Made by a program: the position numbers and the translations under genes
The notes under the pieces: model-generated
Told to the model about the DNA's origin: nothing
The model's input: the letters and a program-made list of their open reading frames with translations, nothing else
Database searches by the model: none
Shown: piece by piece, positions 7,056 to 12,967 of the stretch
Position numbering within the stretch: the first letter of the stretch is position 1
Layout of the letters: every line of letters begins with the position of its first letter
Assembly: GCA_018061525.1 (NCBI GenBank)
Contig: JAGOUB010000014.1
Coordinates: 1 to 12,967, forward strand
Origin: Candidatus Peribacteraceae bacterium
Lineage (GTDB): Bacteria; Patescibacteriota; Gracilibacteria; Peribacterales; Peribacteraceae
Direction: 5' to 3'
DNA length: 12,967 nucleotides

Positions 7056-7095
7056 GGGGCAGGAGGACCAGGCGCCCTTGCGCCATTCCTACCCC
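7056..7095 (+). promoter_or_regulatory. structured pnp leader, SD buried in stem
   Basis: GGGGCAGG (7056-7063) can pair with CCTACCCC (7088-7095), seven of eight pairs. The loop encloses a GGCGC-CCTT-GCGCC hairpin (7071-7084). The stem covers part of an AGGAGG SD (7061-7066) that lies 37 bases before the pnp ATG. In E. coli, pnp is known to be autoregulated through leader processing by RNase III and PNPase itself; a similar scheme here is inference. Confidence 0.45.
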
Positions 7096-7103
7096 CTATC
7101 CGT

Positions 7104-9320
7104 ATGTCCAAAAAGTTCACGCTCGAACTGGGCGATAAGCAGCTCATCGTCGAGTCCGGCCAGCTCGCCCGCCAGGCGAACGGCTCCATCGTCTGCACCA
7201 TGGGCAGCACTGTCGCCCTCGGCACCACCACCGTCAGCGCCAAGCCGCGCGACGGCGTCGACTTCCTGCCCCTGCAGGTGGTCTACCAGGAGAAGTTCTA
7301 CGCCGGCGGCAAGATCGCCGGTTCCCGCTTCCGCAAGCGCGAAGGCCGCCCGGGCGACGACTACGTCCTGCTCGGCCGCGTTATCGACCGCGGTCTGCGC
7401 CCGATGTTCCCCAAGCACATCCGCAACGATATCCAGGTGATGTGCACGGTCCTCTCCTACGACTTTGAGAACGAGCACGACATTGTCGCCGCCAACGCCG
7501 CCAACCTGTCGGTCGCCATCAGCGACTGCCCGTGCGACGGTCCCCTCGGCACGGTCCGCGTCGGACTCATCGGCGGTGAGCTGGTGCTCAACCCCACGGT
7601 CGAGGCCCGCGCCAAGTCCGATCTCGACATGTTCGTCACCGCCTCGCTCGAGCGCGTGGTGATGATCGAGGCCGGCGCCAACCAGGTGCCCGAGGCCGAG
7701 ATCGTGAAGGCTATTGAATTCGGCAAGAAGTGGGCCCAGAAGATCGCCCAGTTCTTCGCCACGATCCAGAAGGAGATCGGCAAGCCGAAGTTCGAGATTG
7801 CCGCTGCCTTTAGCCACGAAGAGGCCTACCAGCACCTCAAGGCCTGGGCCCTGCCCACGGTCAACAGCGCCGTGAAGACGCCGATGGACAAGCTCGTCCG
7901 CCGCGCCATCTTCAACAAGGTGATGGAGGAGGCCAAGGCCAAGCTGGAGGAGAAGTTCGGCCCCGCCGGCGACAACGCCGACCTCATCAAGCTCTACGCC
8001 TCCGCCAAGGACATCGCCGACAAGGTGATCAAGGGCGAGGTTCGCCGCCTCGTCATCGAGGAGGGCACCCGCATGAGCGGCCGCAAGCCCGACGAGATCC
8101 GCCAGATCACGGCCCAGGTCGACATCCTCCCCAATCGCGTCCACGGTTCCGCCCTCTTCCAGCGCGGCGAGACGCAGGGCCTCGTGACGGTCACGCTCGG
8201 TTCGCCCGGCGACAAGCAGATCGTCGAAGGCATGGTTGGCGAGCACAAGCTCCGCTACATGCACCACTACAACTTCCCGCCGTTCTCGGTGGGAGAGACC
8301 AGCAACCGCCTGATGGTGGGCAACCGCGAGATCGGCCACGGCAACTTGGCCCAGCGCGGCCTGGAGCCGGTTCTGCCGACCGAGGAGAGTTTCCCCTACA
8401 CCATCCGCGTTGTCACCGAGATCTTGGAGAGCAACGGCTCGTCGTCCATGGCGGCGGCCTGCGGCTCCACCCTCGCCCTGATGGCGGCCGGCGTGCCGAT
8501 CTCGGCCCCGGTCTCCGGCATCGCGCTCGGCCTGATGGCCGACGAGGAGAAGGGCAAGTACGTCGTGCTCTCCGACCTGCAGGATGAGGAGGACTTCGGC
8601 GGCGACATGGACTTCAAGGTGACCGGCACCGCCAAGGGCGTCACGGCCATCCAGATGGACATCAAGATCAAGGGACTGCCCGATTCCGTCTTTGTGGAAG
8701 CGCTTGAGAAGGCCAAGATCGGCCGCGCGTTCATCCTCGAGAAGATGCTCGCCGCCATCCCCGAGCCCCGCAAGGAGATGTCGCCGTTCGCGCCCCGTAT
8801 CGAGACCATCACCATCAACCCTGAGGACATCCGCCTCGTCATCGGCAAGGGTGGCGAGACCATCCAGAAGATCACGGGCGAGCTCAACGTCGAGATCGAC
8901 ATCGACGACAGCGGCCTCGTGTTCGTCACCGCCACCAACGGCGAGTCGATGCAGAAGGCCAAGGAGTGGATCGAGGGCATCGTCGCCAAGCCCGAGGTCG
9001 GCAAGGTCTACCACTGCAAGGTGGTGCGCATCATCGACGGCACCGGCGCCATCGTCGAGTTCCTCAAGGGCAAGGACGCCATGATCCATATCTCCGAGCT
9101 CCAGTGGGCCCGCACCGAGAATGTGGAAGACGTCCTCAAGGTCGGCCAGGAGGTCGACGCCAAGTGCATCGAGTTCGATGCGGTCGAAGGCCGCACGCGC
9201 ATGTCGCTGCGCCAGATGACCCCGCCCCCGGAGGGCATGACCATCGCCCCACCCCGCATGGGTGGAGGCGGCGGCCGTGGAGGCTTCGGTGGTGGCGGCC
9301 GCGGCGGCTTCCGCCGCTGA
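7104..9320 (+). CDS. pnp: polynucleotide phosphorylase (PNPase)
   Basis: A 3'-5' exoribonuclease that uses phosphate to release nucleoside diphosphates; it is a trimeric ring acting in mRNA decay. The 738 aa contain a first RNase PH domain (KFTLELGDKQLIVESGQLARQANGS at the N-terminus, FLPLQVVYQEKFYAGGKIAGS ~54-74), a helical linker, and a second RNase PH domain with VHGSALFQRGETQ and the active-site GGDMDFKVTGTAKGVTAIQMDI. These are followed by a KH domain (~566-630, with IGKGG), an S1 domain (~631-705), and a tail ending MGGGGGRGGFGGGGRGGFRR. The ATG at 7104 is chosen because homology begins right after it; the GTG at 7044 would add 20 unrelated residues and lies within the leader. No SD lies close to the ATG. 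The arginine-glycine tail is not part of the classical enzyme. Confidence 0.97.
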   Translation: MSKKFTLELGDKQLIVESGQLARQANGSIVCTMGSTVALGTTTVSAKPRDGVDFLPLQVVYQEKFYAGGKIAGSRFRKREGRPGDDYVLLGRVIDRGLRPMFPKHIRNDIQVMCTVLSYDFENEHDIVAANAANLSVAISDCPCDGPLGTVRVGLIGGELVLNPTVEARAKSDLDMFVTASLERVVMIEAGANQVPEAEIVKAIEFGKKWAQKIAQFFATIQKEIGKPKFEIAAAFSHEEAYQHLKAWALPTVNSAVKTPMDKLVRRAIFNKVMEEAKAKLEEKFGPAGDNADLIKLYASAKDIADKVIKGEVRRLVIEEGTRMSGRKPDEIRQITAQVDILPNRVHGSALFQRGETQGLVTVTLGSPGDKQIVEGMVGEHKLRYMHHYNFPPFSVGETSNRLMVGNREIGHGNLAQRGLEPVLPTEESFPYTIRVVTEILESNGSSSMAAACGSTLALMAAGVPISAPVSGIALGLMADEEKGKYVVLSDLQDEEDFGGDMDFKVTGTAKGVTAIQMDIKIKGLPDSVFVEALEKAKIGRAFILEKMLAAIPEPRKEMSPFAPRIETITINPEDIRLVIGKGGETIQKITGELNVEIDIDDSGLVFVTATNGESMQKAKEWIEGIVAKPEVGKVYHCKVVRIIDGTGAIVEFLKGKDAMIHISELQWARTENVEDVLKVGQEVDAKCIEFDAVEGRTRMSLRQMTPPPEGMTIAPPRMGGGGGRGGFGGGGRGGFRR

Positions 9321-9342
9321 TCCGTTCGGAACCAATGAGAGA

Positions 9343-9365
9343 GGCCGCCTTCGGGCGGCCTTTTT
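9343..9365 (+). terminator. pnp terminator
   Basis: GGCCGCC-TTCG-GGCGGCC (9343-9360) followed by TTTTT (9361-9365); a stable 7-bp stem capped by a UUCG tetraloop. Confidence 0.95.
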
Positions 9366-9375
9366 CGTGCCATGG

Positions 9376-9404
9376 AAAATGCCCGCTGCACTGTGTGCAG
9401 CGGG
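9376..9404 (-). terminator. terminator candidate of the 99-aa gene
   Basis: A perfect 10-bp inverted repeat CCCGCTGCAC / GTGCAGCGGG (9382-9391 and 9395-9404) with a three-base loop. Read on the minus strand it is followed by CATTTTCC, a short U tract, 28 bases after the end of the 99-aa gene. On the plus strand there is no U run, so it is assigned to the minus strand. It also forms a back-to-back pair with the pnp terminator. Confidence 0.6.
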
Positions 9405-9431
9405 TACCTCTGGTTCCTAGTAGTTCGTGCC

Positions 9432-9731
9432 TCAGTTCTGCCGGATGTTCAGCCGGCGCTCCGCTTCTTCGAGGATCCTCTCCGGGTCCAGGCGTTCCTG
9501 GTGGAGGCCCCGCCAGAGCGCCTCGTGGCGGCCGCGCAGCACATCCATGGCCAGGCCGAGCAGGGCGATCTCCGGCGATTTCAGCTCCAGACCTTGGCTG
9601 GCCATCTGGCCCCAGAGCAGTTCGTTGATGCGCACCGCCAGCTGCAGCTCGCGGTAGTTGCGCAGCAAGCCGGCGAACACGCCGATCATTAGGCCTGCGC
9701 CCATCAAGAATCCGATTGTCCAGAGCAACAC
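9432..9731 (-). CDS. small membrane-anchored protein (99 aa), unknown
   Basis: The GTG start at 9731 is preceded by GGAG with a nine-base gap. Residues 2-23 (LLWTIGFLMGAGLMIGVFAGLL) form one hydrophobic helix, followed by a charged, predicted helical cytoplasmic part (RNYRELQLAVRINELLWGQ ... ILEEAERRLNIRQN). There are no catalytic motifs and no cysteine. This helix-plus-amphipathic layout is shared by many small bacterial membrane proteins of unknown role, and no family is recognised. The gene is divergent from the metallo-beta-lactamase-fold gene (166 bases apart), so shared regulation is possible. A TGTAAT box (9758-9753, minus strand) would give a leader of about 15 bases. Confidence 0.75.
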   Translation of the reverse strand: MLLWTIGFLMGAGLMIGVFAGLLRNYRELQLAVRINELLWGQMASQGLELKSPEIALLGLAMDVLRGRHEALWRGLHQERLDPERILEEAERRLNIRQN

Positions 9732-9752
9732 GTCTTTCGTCTCCCGTTCGTC

Positions 9753-9758
9753 ATTACA
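9753..9758 (-). promoter_or_regulatory. -10 box of the 99-aa gene (candidate)
   Basis: TGTAAT on the minus strand, five of six bases of the consensus, 21 bases upstream of the GTG start. No convincing -35 box was found. Confidence 0.35.
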
Positions 9759-9828
9759 CCCGAAGGCCCCGGGCGTCGTGGGGATCGCGATGATGCGAAT
9801 AATCTATCTTTAAACTATTTCAAATTTA

Positions 9829-9857
9829 TTGCAAGTACCACGAGATGATTGTACTGT
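9829..9857 (+). promoter_or_regulatory. promoter of the MBL-fold hydrolase
   Basis: TTGCAA (9829-9834), 17 bases, TACTGT (9852-9857). An AT-rich block upstream (9799-9830) could act as an UP element. AGTAC (9834-9838) and GTACT (9851-9855) form a weak inverted repeat across the spacer. The predicted leader of ~34 bases ends in a strong SD, AAGGAG at 9885-9890, seven bases before the ATG. Confidence 0.6.
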
Positions 9858-9897
9858 CACGGCACGTCGCACATTCGAACCATCAAGGAGATTACAT

Positions 9898-10497
9898 ATG
9901 CTTCGCGTGATCCCGTTGATCGAGGGCGTCCATACCGTGGAACACACGCCTCAGGGCCGCTGGCTTCCCGGGCATACCGGGGCGGTGACGCTCCTGGACA
10001 ACGGCGAGGAGCGCATCCTCATCGACACCGGCAGCCGCGGCATCTTCAGCTCGCTGTTGCTGCGTTTGCTGGAAGAGGGCGAATCCTGGTCCGCGTCCTC
10101 CATTACCACGGTGGTGCTGACCCATTTCCACCTCGATCACTCCGCCAATCTGGGCGCGTTTCAGGAGGCTCGGGTGATCGGCTGGGGGCACGACTGGCGC
10201 AAGGACGGTACCCTCAGCTTCGCCGACATCGAGCAGGTCCAGCTCATGCCCGGCGTCCGGCTGATGAAGACCCCCGGGCACGCGCCGGAGCACCTGTCCG
10301 TCGTGGTACAGATACCGGGCAGCCAGACCATCGTGATCGCCGGCGATGCGATCAACGAGGAGTACGCGAGGACCGGCCGGGTCCATGCCTTTTGCTACGA
10401 CGAAGCGCTCTATCGCCGTAGCGCCGATCAGATCCTGGCCATCGCCGACATCATCATCCCGGGGCACGGCGCCCCGTTCGCCAACAAGAAGACCTGA
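9898..10497 (+). CDS. metallo-beta-lactamase-fold hydrolase
   Basis: A 199-aa single-domain metallo-beta-lactamase-fold protein. The metal ligands are all present: THFHLDH (75-81; H76, H78, D80, H81), TPGHAPEH (H128), AGDA (D150) and PGHG (H190), the set expected for a binuclear zinc hydrolase. It lacks the extra domains of RNase J/CPSF types and the long loops of glyoxalase II. Its size and order resemble the small MBLAC1-like or generic hydrolase group, and the substrate is unknown. There is no signal peptide, so it acts in the cytoplasm. The start at 9898 has the best SD in the window (AAGGAG, seven-base gap); an upstream in-frame ATG at 9829 lies inside the promoter and is rejected. It is monocistronic with a strong terminator. 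Confidence 0.93.
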   Translation: MLRVIPLIEGVHTVEHTPQGRWLPGHTGAVTLLDNGEERILIDTGSRGIFSSLLLRLLEEGESWSASSITTVVLTHFHLDHSANLGAFQEARVIGWGHDWRKDGTLSFADIEQVQLMPGVRLMKTPGHAPEHLSVVVQIPGSQTIVIAGDAINEEYARTGRVHAFCYDEALYRRSADQILAIADIIIPGHGAPFANKKT

Positions 10498-10520
10498 GCC
10501 GATCGCCGGCTCATCGCCCG

Positions 10521-10547
10521 CCCGAGGCTTCCGCCTCGGGTTTTTTT
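10521..10547 (+). terminator. terminator of the MBL-fold gene
   Basis: CCCGAGGC-TTCC-GCCTCGGG (10521-10540) followed by seven T (10541-10547). A GAGCC-GATCGCC-GGCTC hairpin (10496-10512) overlaps the stop codon just upstream. The terminator lies eight bases beyond the end of the convergent channel gene but has no U tract in that direction. Confidence 0.95.
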
Positions 10548-10554
10548 GATGCGT

Positions 10555-11379
10555 TCAGGCGCCGATGGCCGCACGCAGGCGGGTCTGCAGAGCCGGCAGT
10601 TCATACCCCTCGATCGTGTGGTGCGGCGAATGTTTTGTGCACACGGCAATGACGACGTCGATATTGCTGACGAGCGCGCTTAGCTGCGAAGCGCTGGGCT
10701 CGTGGTCCTGCCAGGCGATCCCCTTATGTTCGAAGGCTTCGAGCAGGTGGAGCACGTTGCCGACGGTGCGCTGCACCGAGTCGATCATCAGCGCCTCGCG
10801 CTTGGCATCGATCACGTAGGCACTGCTGTTCACATAGAAGTGCGGCAGCTCTTCCAGCAGGCTCTGCGCCTGCAGGTAGCAGGCACTGAGGTTCTCCCAT
10901 TCGCGCGCCGAGAGCGTGCCGTTGTGTTCGGCTTCCCGCAGCAGACCTTCCAAGTCTCGACGGACGATGAACAGTCCCTGGCGGATATGGTAGAAGACGC
11001 TCTCGAACGACAGGCGGTGCACGTCGCTCACCACTTCGTCGGTATGCCGAGCTACCAGCTTGGCAATCAGGATGCCGAAGATCAGTACGCCGACGGCGGC
11101 CTGCATGACGGCCACGGCCTTAGAGGCACCCAAGGGCAAGATGTCGCCGTAGCCCAGGGTCGTTGCCGTGGTAAGGCTGAAATAGGCGCTCTCCCATAGG
11201 CGTTCCAGTGGAAGGAGGGCAGGGTTGATGGTGGGGGCGTGGGCCGGGAACCACTGTGTTGCCGCAAAATAGAACCCAGTGCAAAACAGGTTCATGAAAA
11301 TCCACAGCAAGAACAGCGTCGAGTAGTTCGCGCGCGAGAGGTGCTCGAGCATGCCGACGGGTCGGAGGCGGCGGATCAT
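10555..11379 (-). CDS. two-transmembrane potassium channel with unassigned C-terminal domain
   Basis: The first ~110 residues form a classic 2TM pore module: TM1 (~20-43), pore helix SAYFSLTTAT, selectivity filter TTLGYGD (73-79), and TM2 (~85-110). This is the Ion_trans_2 type of K+ channel, which works as a tetramer in the inner membrane. The remaining ~160 residues are cytoplasmic and predicted mostly helical. They begin HTDEVVSDVHRLSFESVFYH and lack the GxGxxG nucleotide-binding fold of RCK domains, and no cyclic-nucleotide-binding signature is seen, so the gating signal is unknown. The start ATG at 11379 lies eight bases after a perfect extended -10 (TGGTATAAT), so the mRNA is probably leaderless. 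It is convergent with the MBL-fold gene, and no good terminator was found for it. Confidence 0.92.
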   Translation of the reverse strand: MIRRLRPVGMLEHLSRANYSTLFLLWIFMNLFCTGFYFAATQWFPAHAPTINPALLPLERLWESAYFSLTTATTLGYGDILPLGASKAVAVMQAAVGVLIFGILIAKLVARHTDEVVSDVHRLSFESVFYHIRQGLFIVRRDLEGLLREAEHNGTLSAREWENLSACYLQAQSLLEELPHFYVNSSAYVIDAKREALMIDSVQRTVGNVLHLLEAFEHKGIAWQDHEPSASQLSALVSNIDVVIAVCTKHSPHHTIEGYELPALQTRLRAAIGA

Positions 11380-11387
11380 TTTTTCTT

Positions 11388-11416
11388 ATTATACCATAAA
11401 ATTTTACTTTAGTCAT
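11388..11416 (-). promoter_or_regulatory. strong extended -10 promoter of the channel gene
   Basis: On the minus strand: ATGACT (11416-11411), 17-base spacer, TATAAT (11393-11388) with an extended TGG in front. A 10-bp palindrome TAAAATTTTA (11397-11406) sits in the spacer. The ATG follows the -10 after eight bases and no SD is present. Confidence 0.75.
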
Positions 11417-11465
11417 TAGCCGGACGTGGCTTCGGTATGAGATGGAAGGCGATGTCGAAAATCTC

Positions 11466-11495
11466 TTGCATGGTTTGTGTACAGACTGGTATACG
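11466..11495 (+). promoter_or_regulatory. promoter of the candidate small RNA
   Basis: TTGCAT (11466-11471), 18-base spacer ending in TGG, then TATACG (11490-11495), i.e. an extended -10. Predicted start is near 11502. Confidence 0.45.
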
Positions 11496-11501
11496 TATCC
11501 G

Positions 11502-11578
11502 GCTTGCCCGCGAGGGCACTGCGTTGCTCTTTCCTCTCATTTACAAGGGCGGCCCATCCTCAAGGCGGGCCGCTTTTT
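11502..11578 (+). ncRNA. candidate small non-coding RNA (~77 nt)
   Basis: A short segment bounded by its own promoter (11466-11495) and a rho-independent terminator (11549-11578), with no ATG or GTG reading frame confined to it. Near its 5' end TGCCC-GCGA-GGGCA (11505-11518) forms a hairpin with a GNRA tetraloop. A pyrimidine-rich, probably unpaired stretch follows (about 11520-11544), then the terminator stem. This three-part build is typical of bacterial regulatory small RNAs. It has no tRNA features and I match it to no known RNA family. Alternatively the terminator may simply end read-through from elsewhere. Confidence 0.45.
11549..11578 (+). terminator. terminator of the candidate small RNA
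   Basis: GCGGCCC (11549-11555) pairs with GGGCCGC (11567-11573), with an 11-base loop and TTTTT (11574-11578). No plus-strand gene precedes it, which is why a small transcript is suspected. On the minus strand it could weakly serve the 57-aa ORF, but the U tract there is poor. Confidence 0.8.
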
Positions 11579-11601
11579 GTGATCGTGGGAAAAACCCGCC
11601 G

Positions 11602-11775
11602 TCAGATGATGGCTCGGACCGCCTTCCCCACCAGGTTTAGCACCGGCACGCCGTCCGCCCAGCCGATGAGAGCCTCACGCGTCTTGCCGTAGACCTTCCG
11701 GACGCCCTCGGCCGAGGGCGGGATAACCAGCCCGCCGATGAAGCCCGGCTCGGCCTCCTTGAAATGCTCGTACAT
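11602..11775 (-). CDS. small ORF (57 aa), hypothetical
   Basis: A short minus-strand frame from ATG (11775) to TGA (11602-11604), product MYEHFKEAEPGFIGGL...VRAII. It has an even composition without low complexity, a Gly/Val-rich centre (IGGLVIPPSAEGV) and no signal or membrane segment. Upstream is GGGGG almost touching the ATG, a poorly spaced SD. It is divergent from valS with 68 bases between the starts. No family is recognised. It could be a real small gene filling the gap between the small RNA and valS, or a chance frame, since such frames are common at this GC content. Confidence 0.45.
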   Translation of the reverse strand: MYEHFKEAEPGFIGGLVIPPSAEGVRKVYGKTREALIGWADGVPVLNLVGKAVRAII

Positions 11776-11831
11776 GCCCCCAGGCTAGCACCCGGCCGCC
11801 GGAAGGGGTGGGGATTCCCGGTTTTTTTCGG

Positions 11832-11837
11832 TAGACT
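11832..11837 (+). promoter_or_regulatory. -10 box for leaderless valS
   Basis: TAGACT lies six bases before the GTG start; no SD is present and the -35 position is poor. An aminoacyl-tRNA synthetase often has a T-box or other leader, but there is no room for one here. Confidence 0.4.
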
Positions 11838-11843
11838 CCAGCC

Positions 11844-12967
11844 GTGCTCGACAAGGCTTACGACCCCCAGGCGACCGAAGACCGCATCTACGAGATGTGG
11901 GAGAAGTCCGGCGCCTTCACGGCCGACGCCAAGAGCAAGAAGGAACCTTTCACCATCAGCATGCCGCCGCCCAACGCCACGGGCAGTCTGCACCTGGGCC
12001 ACGCGGTGATGCTCGCCATCGAGGACGTGCTCACGCGCTTCAACCGCATGCGCGGCAAGGAGGCGCTCTGGGTGCCCGGCACCGACCACGCCGCCATCGC
12101 CACCGAGAACGTGGTGATCAAGCAGCTTAAGGAAAAGGGGATGAAGGACCCGCGCAAAGAACTGGGACGCGACAAGCTCGTGGCCGAGATCGCCGCGTTC
12201 GTGGAGCAGAGCAAGGACACCATCCGCGGCCAGGTCCGCAAGATGGGCAGTTCCTGCGACTGGACCCGCGAGCGCTACACCTTCGAGCCGTCGCTCAACC
12301 GCCTGGTGAACGAGGTGTTCGCGCAGATGAAGGAGGACGGCCTGATTTACCGCGGCCACCGCATCGTGAACTGGGATCCGAACCTCCAGACCACCGTCAG
12401 CGACGACGAGATCGACCGCAAGGAGGAGACCGTGCCGTTCTACACCTTCCAGTACGGTCCGTTCCAGATCTCCACGGCCCGCCCCGAGACCAAGTTCGGC
12501 GACAAGTACGTGGTGATGCACCCCGACGATGAGCGCTACGCCGAGTTCAAGCACGGCCAGTCGCTCGACCTGGAGTGGATCAACGGACCCACGCGCGCCA
12601 CGGTCATCAAGGACAGCGCCGTCGACCCGGCCTTCGGCACGGGCTGCATGACCATCACGCCCTGGCACGATGCCGTCGACTTCGAGATCGCCGAGCGCCA
12701 CGGCCTGGAGAAAGAACAGGTGATCGACTTCGACGGTAAGCTGCTGCCCATCGCGGGTGAGTTCGCCGGCCAGTACATCAGCAAGGCGCGCCCGCTCATC
12801 GTCGAGAAGCTCAAGGAGAAGGGCCTGCTCGTGAAAGTGGACGAGGCCTACGTGCACAGCAAGGCCACCAACTCGCGCGGCGGCGGCACTATCGAGCCGC
12901 AGATCAAACTGCAGTGGTTCGTGGACGTGAAGAAGCCGGTCGTCGAATGGAAGGGCCAGCGCATGAG
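11844..12967 (+). CDS. valS: valyl-tRNA synthetase, N-terminal part
   Basis: Class I synthetase that charges tRNA-Val. The 374 visible residues include PPPNATGSLHLGHA (41-54, the HIGH motif as HLGH 50-53), GTDHAAIATE (79-88), IVNWDPNLQTTVSD (~174-187), and the CP1 editing domain with STARPETKFGD (210-220) and GTGCMTITPWHDAVD (265-279), the site that clears mischarged Thr. They end in GGGTIEPQIKLQWFVD (346-361), where the fold returns to the catalytic domain. The frame continues past the window edge; the KMSKS loop and anticodon-binding domain lie outside. The GTG start at 11844 gives the family's usual beginning (LDKAYDPQATEDRIYEMWEKSGAF). Its ARPETKFGDKYVVMHPDDERY form recalls Patescibacteria ValRS. 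Confidence 0.96.
   Translation, partial: MLDKAYDPQATEDRIYEMWEKSGAFTADAKSKKEPFTISMPPPNATGSLHLGHAVMLAIEDVLTRFNRMRGKEALWVPGTDHAAIATENVVIKQLKEKGMKDPRKELGRDKLVAEIAAFVEQSKDTIRGQVRKMGSSCDWTRERYTFEPSLNRLVNEVFAQMKEDGLIYRGHRIVNWDPNLQTTVSDDEIDRKEETVPFYTFQYGPFQISTARPETKFGDKYVVMHPDDERYAEFKHGQSLDLEWINGPTRATVIKDSAVDPAFGTGCMTITPWHDAVDFEIAERHGLEKEQVIDFDGKLLPIAGEFAGQYISKARPLIVEKLKEKGLLVKVDEAYVHSKATNSRGGGTIEPQIKLQWFVDVKKPVVEWKGQRM

Noticed and set aside
7089..9335. 748-aa minus-strand ORF opposite pnp
   Set aside because: It is rich in Asp, Leu, Val and His, the pattern expected on the antisense strand of a GC-rich gene, and it runs through the pnp terminator. pnp on the plus strand is certain.
11437..11640. 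Plus-strand 67-aa ORF over the candidate small RNA
   Set aside because: It reads through a strong terminator, has no well-spaced SD and has an unremarkable composition.
11637..12857. 406-aa minus-strand ORF opposite valS
   Set aside because: Antisense shadow of valS with the same low-information composition; valS motifs are unambiguous.
1..12967. CRISPR arrays, tRNA/rRNA genes, IS elements, phage or toxin-antitoxin genes
   Set aside because: Looked for and not seen: no regularly spaced repeats, no tRNA T-arm signature, no transposase or integrase motifs.

Overview
The window is a GC-rich bacterial chromosome segment that carries almost only housekeeping genes: a UvrD/PcrA helicase, an RmuC-like nuclease, ribosomal protein S15, polynucleotide phosphorylase and valyl-tRNA synthetase. 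These alternate with small or unrecognised genes. TGA is a normal stop codon here (for example after rpsO and pnp, each followed by a terminator), so the UGA-recoding lineages are excluded. No phage, IS, CRISPR, tRNA or rRNA signature is visible. The ValRS wording (GTDHAAIATE, ARPETKFGDKYVVMHPDDERY) and the compact gene set suggest Patescibacteria/CPR. That assignment is an inference from remembered family sequences, not a search result.

Layout. 1-774: 3' part of a beta-propeller-like protein (+). 932-1339: small secreted protein (+), whose promoter carries a perfect palindrome between its -35 and -10 boxes. 1406-4922: two-gene minus-strand operon, RmuC-like nuclease then UvrD/PcrA, separated by one base. 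5116-5385: rpsO (+). 5451-5858: Nudix hydrolase (+). 5978-6892: unrecognised 304-aa protein (+). 7104-9320: pnp (+), with a Gly-rich RGG tail and a structured leader. 9432-9731: 99-aa membrane-anchored protein (-). 9898-10497: metallo-beta-lactamase-fold hydrolase (+). 10555-11379: two-helix potassium channel with an unassigned cytoplasmic domain (-). About 11502-11578: candidate small RNA (+). 11602-11775: 57-aa ORF (-). 11844 to the end: 5' part of valS (+).

Gene expression signals are unusually readable. Nearly every plus-strand gene ends in a strong hairpin-plus-U-tract terminator, and many plausible -35/-10 pairs can be seen. Four genes (rmuC-like, Nudix, K+ channel, valS) have a -10 box only 6-8 bases before the start codon, which suggests leaderless mRNAs. 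The two RNA-related genes rpsO and pnp have long leaders with strong Shine-Dalgarno (SD)-like sequences that are not placed to serve the annotated start, and that could be hidden by pairing.

How the genes may work together: rmuC-like plus uvrD form a plausible DNA repair unit. rpsO and pnp, adjacent in many bacteria, are here separated by a Nudix gene and an unknown gene with its own promoter. The rest look like independent transcription units. I see no clear multi-gene novel system. The most interesting items are regulatory (candidate small RNA, spacer palindromes, leaders) plus the RGG-tailed PNPase and the channel's C-terminal domain.
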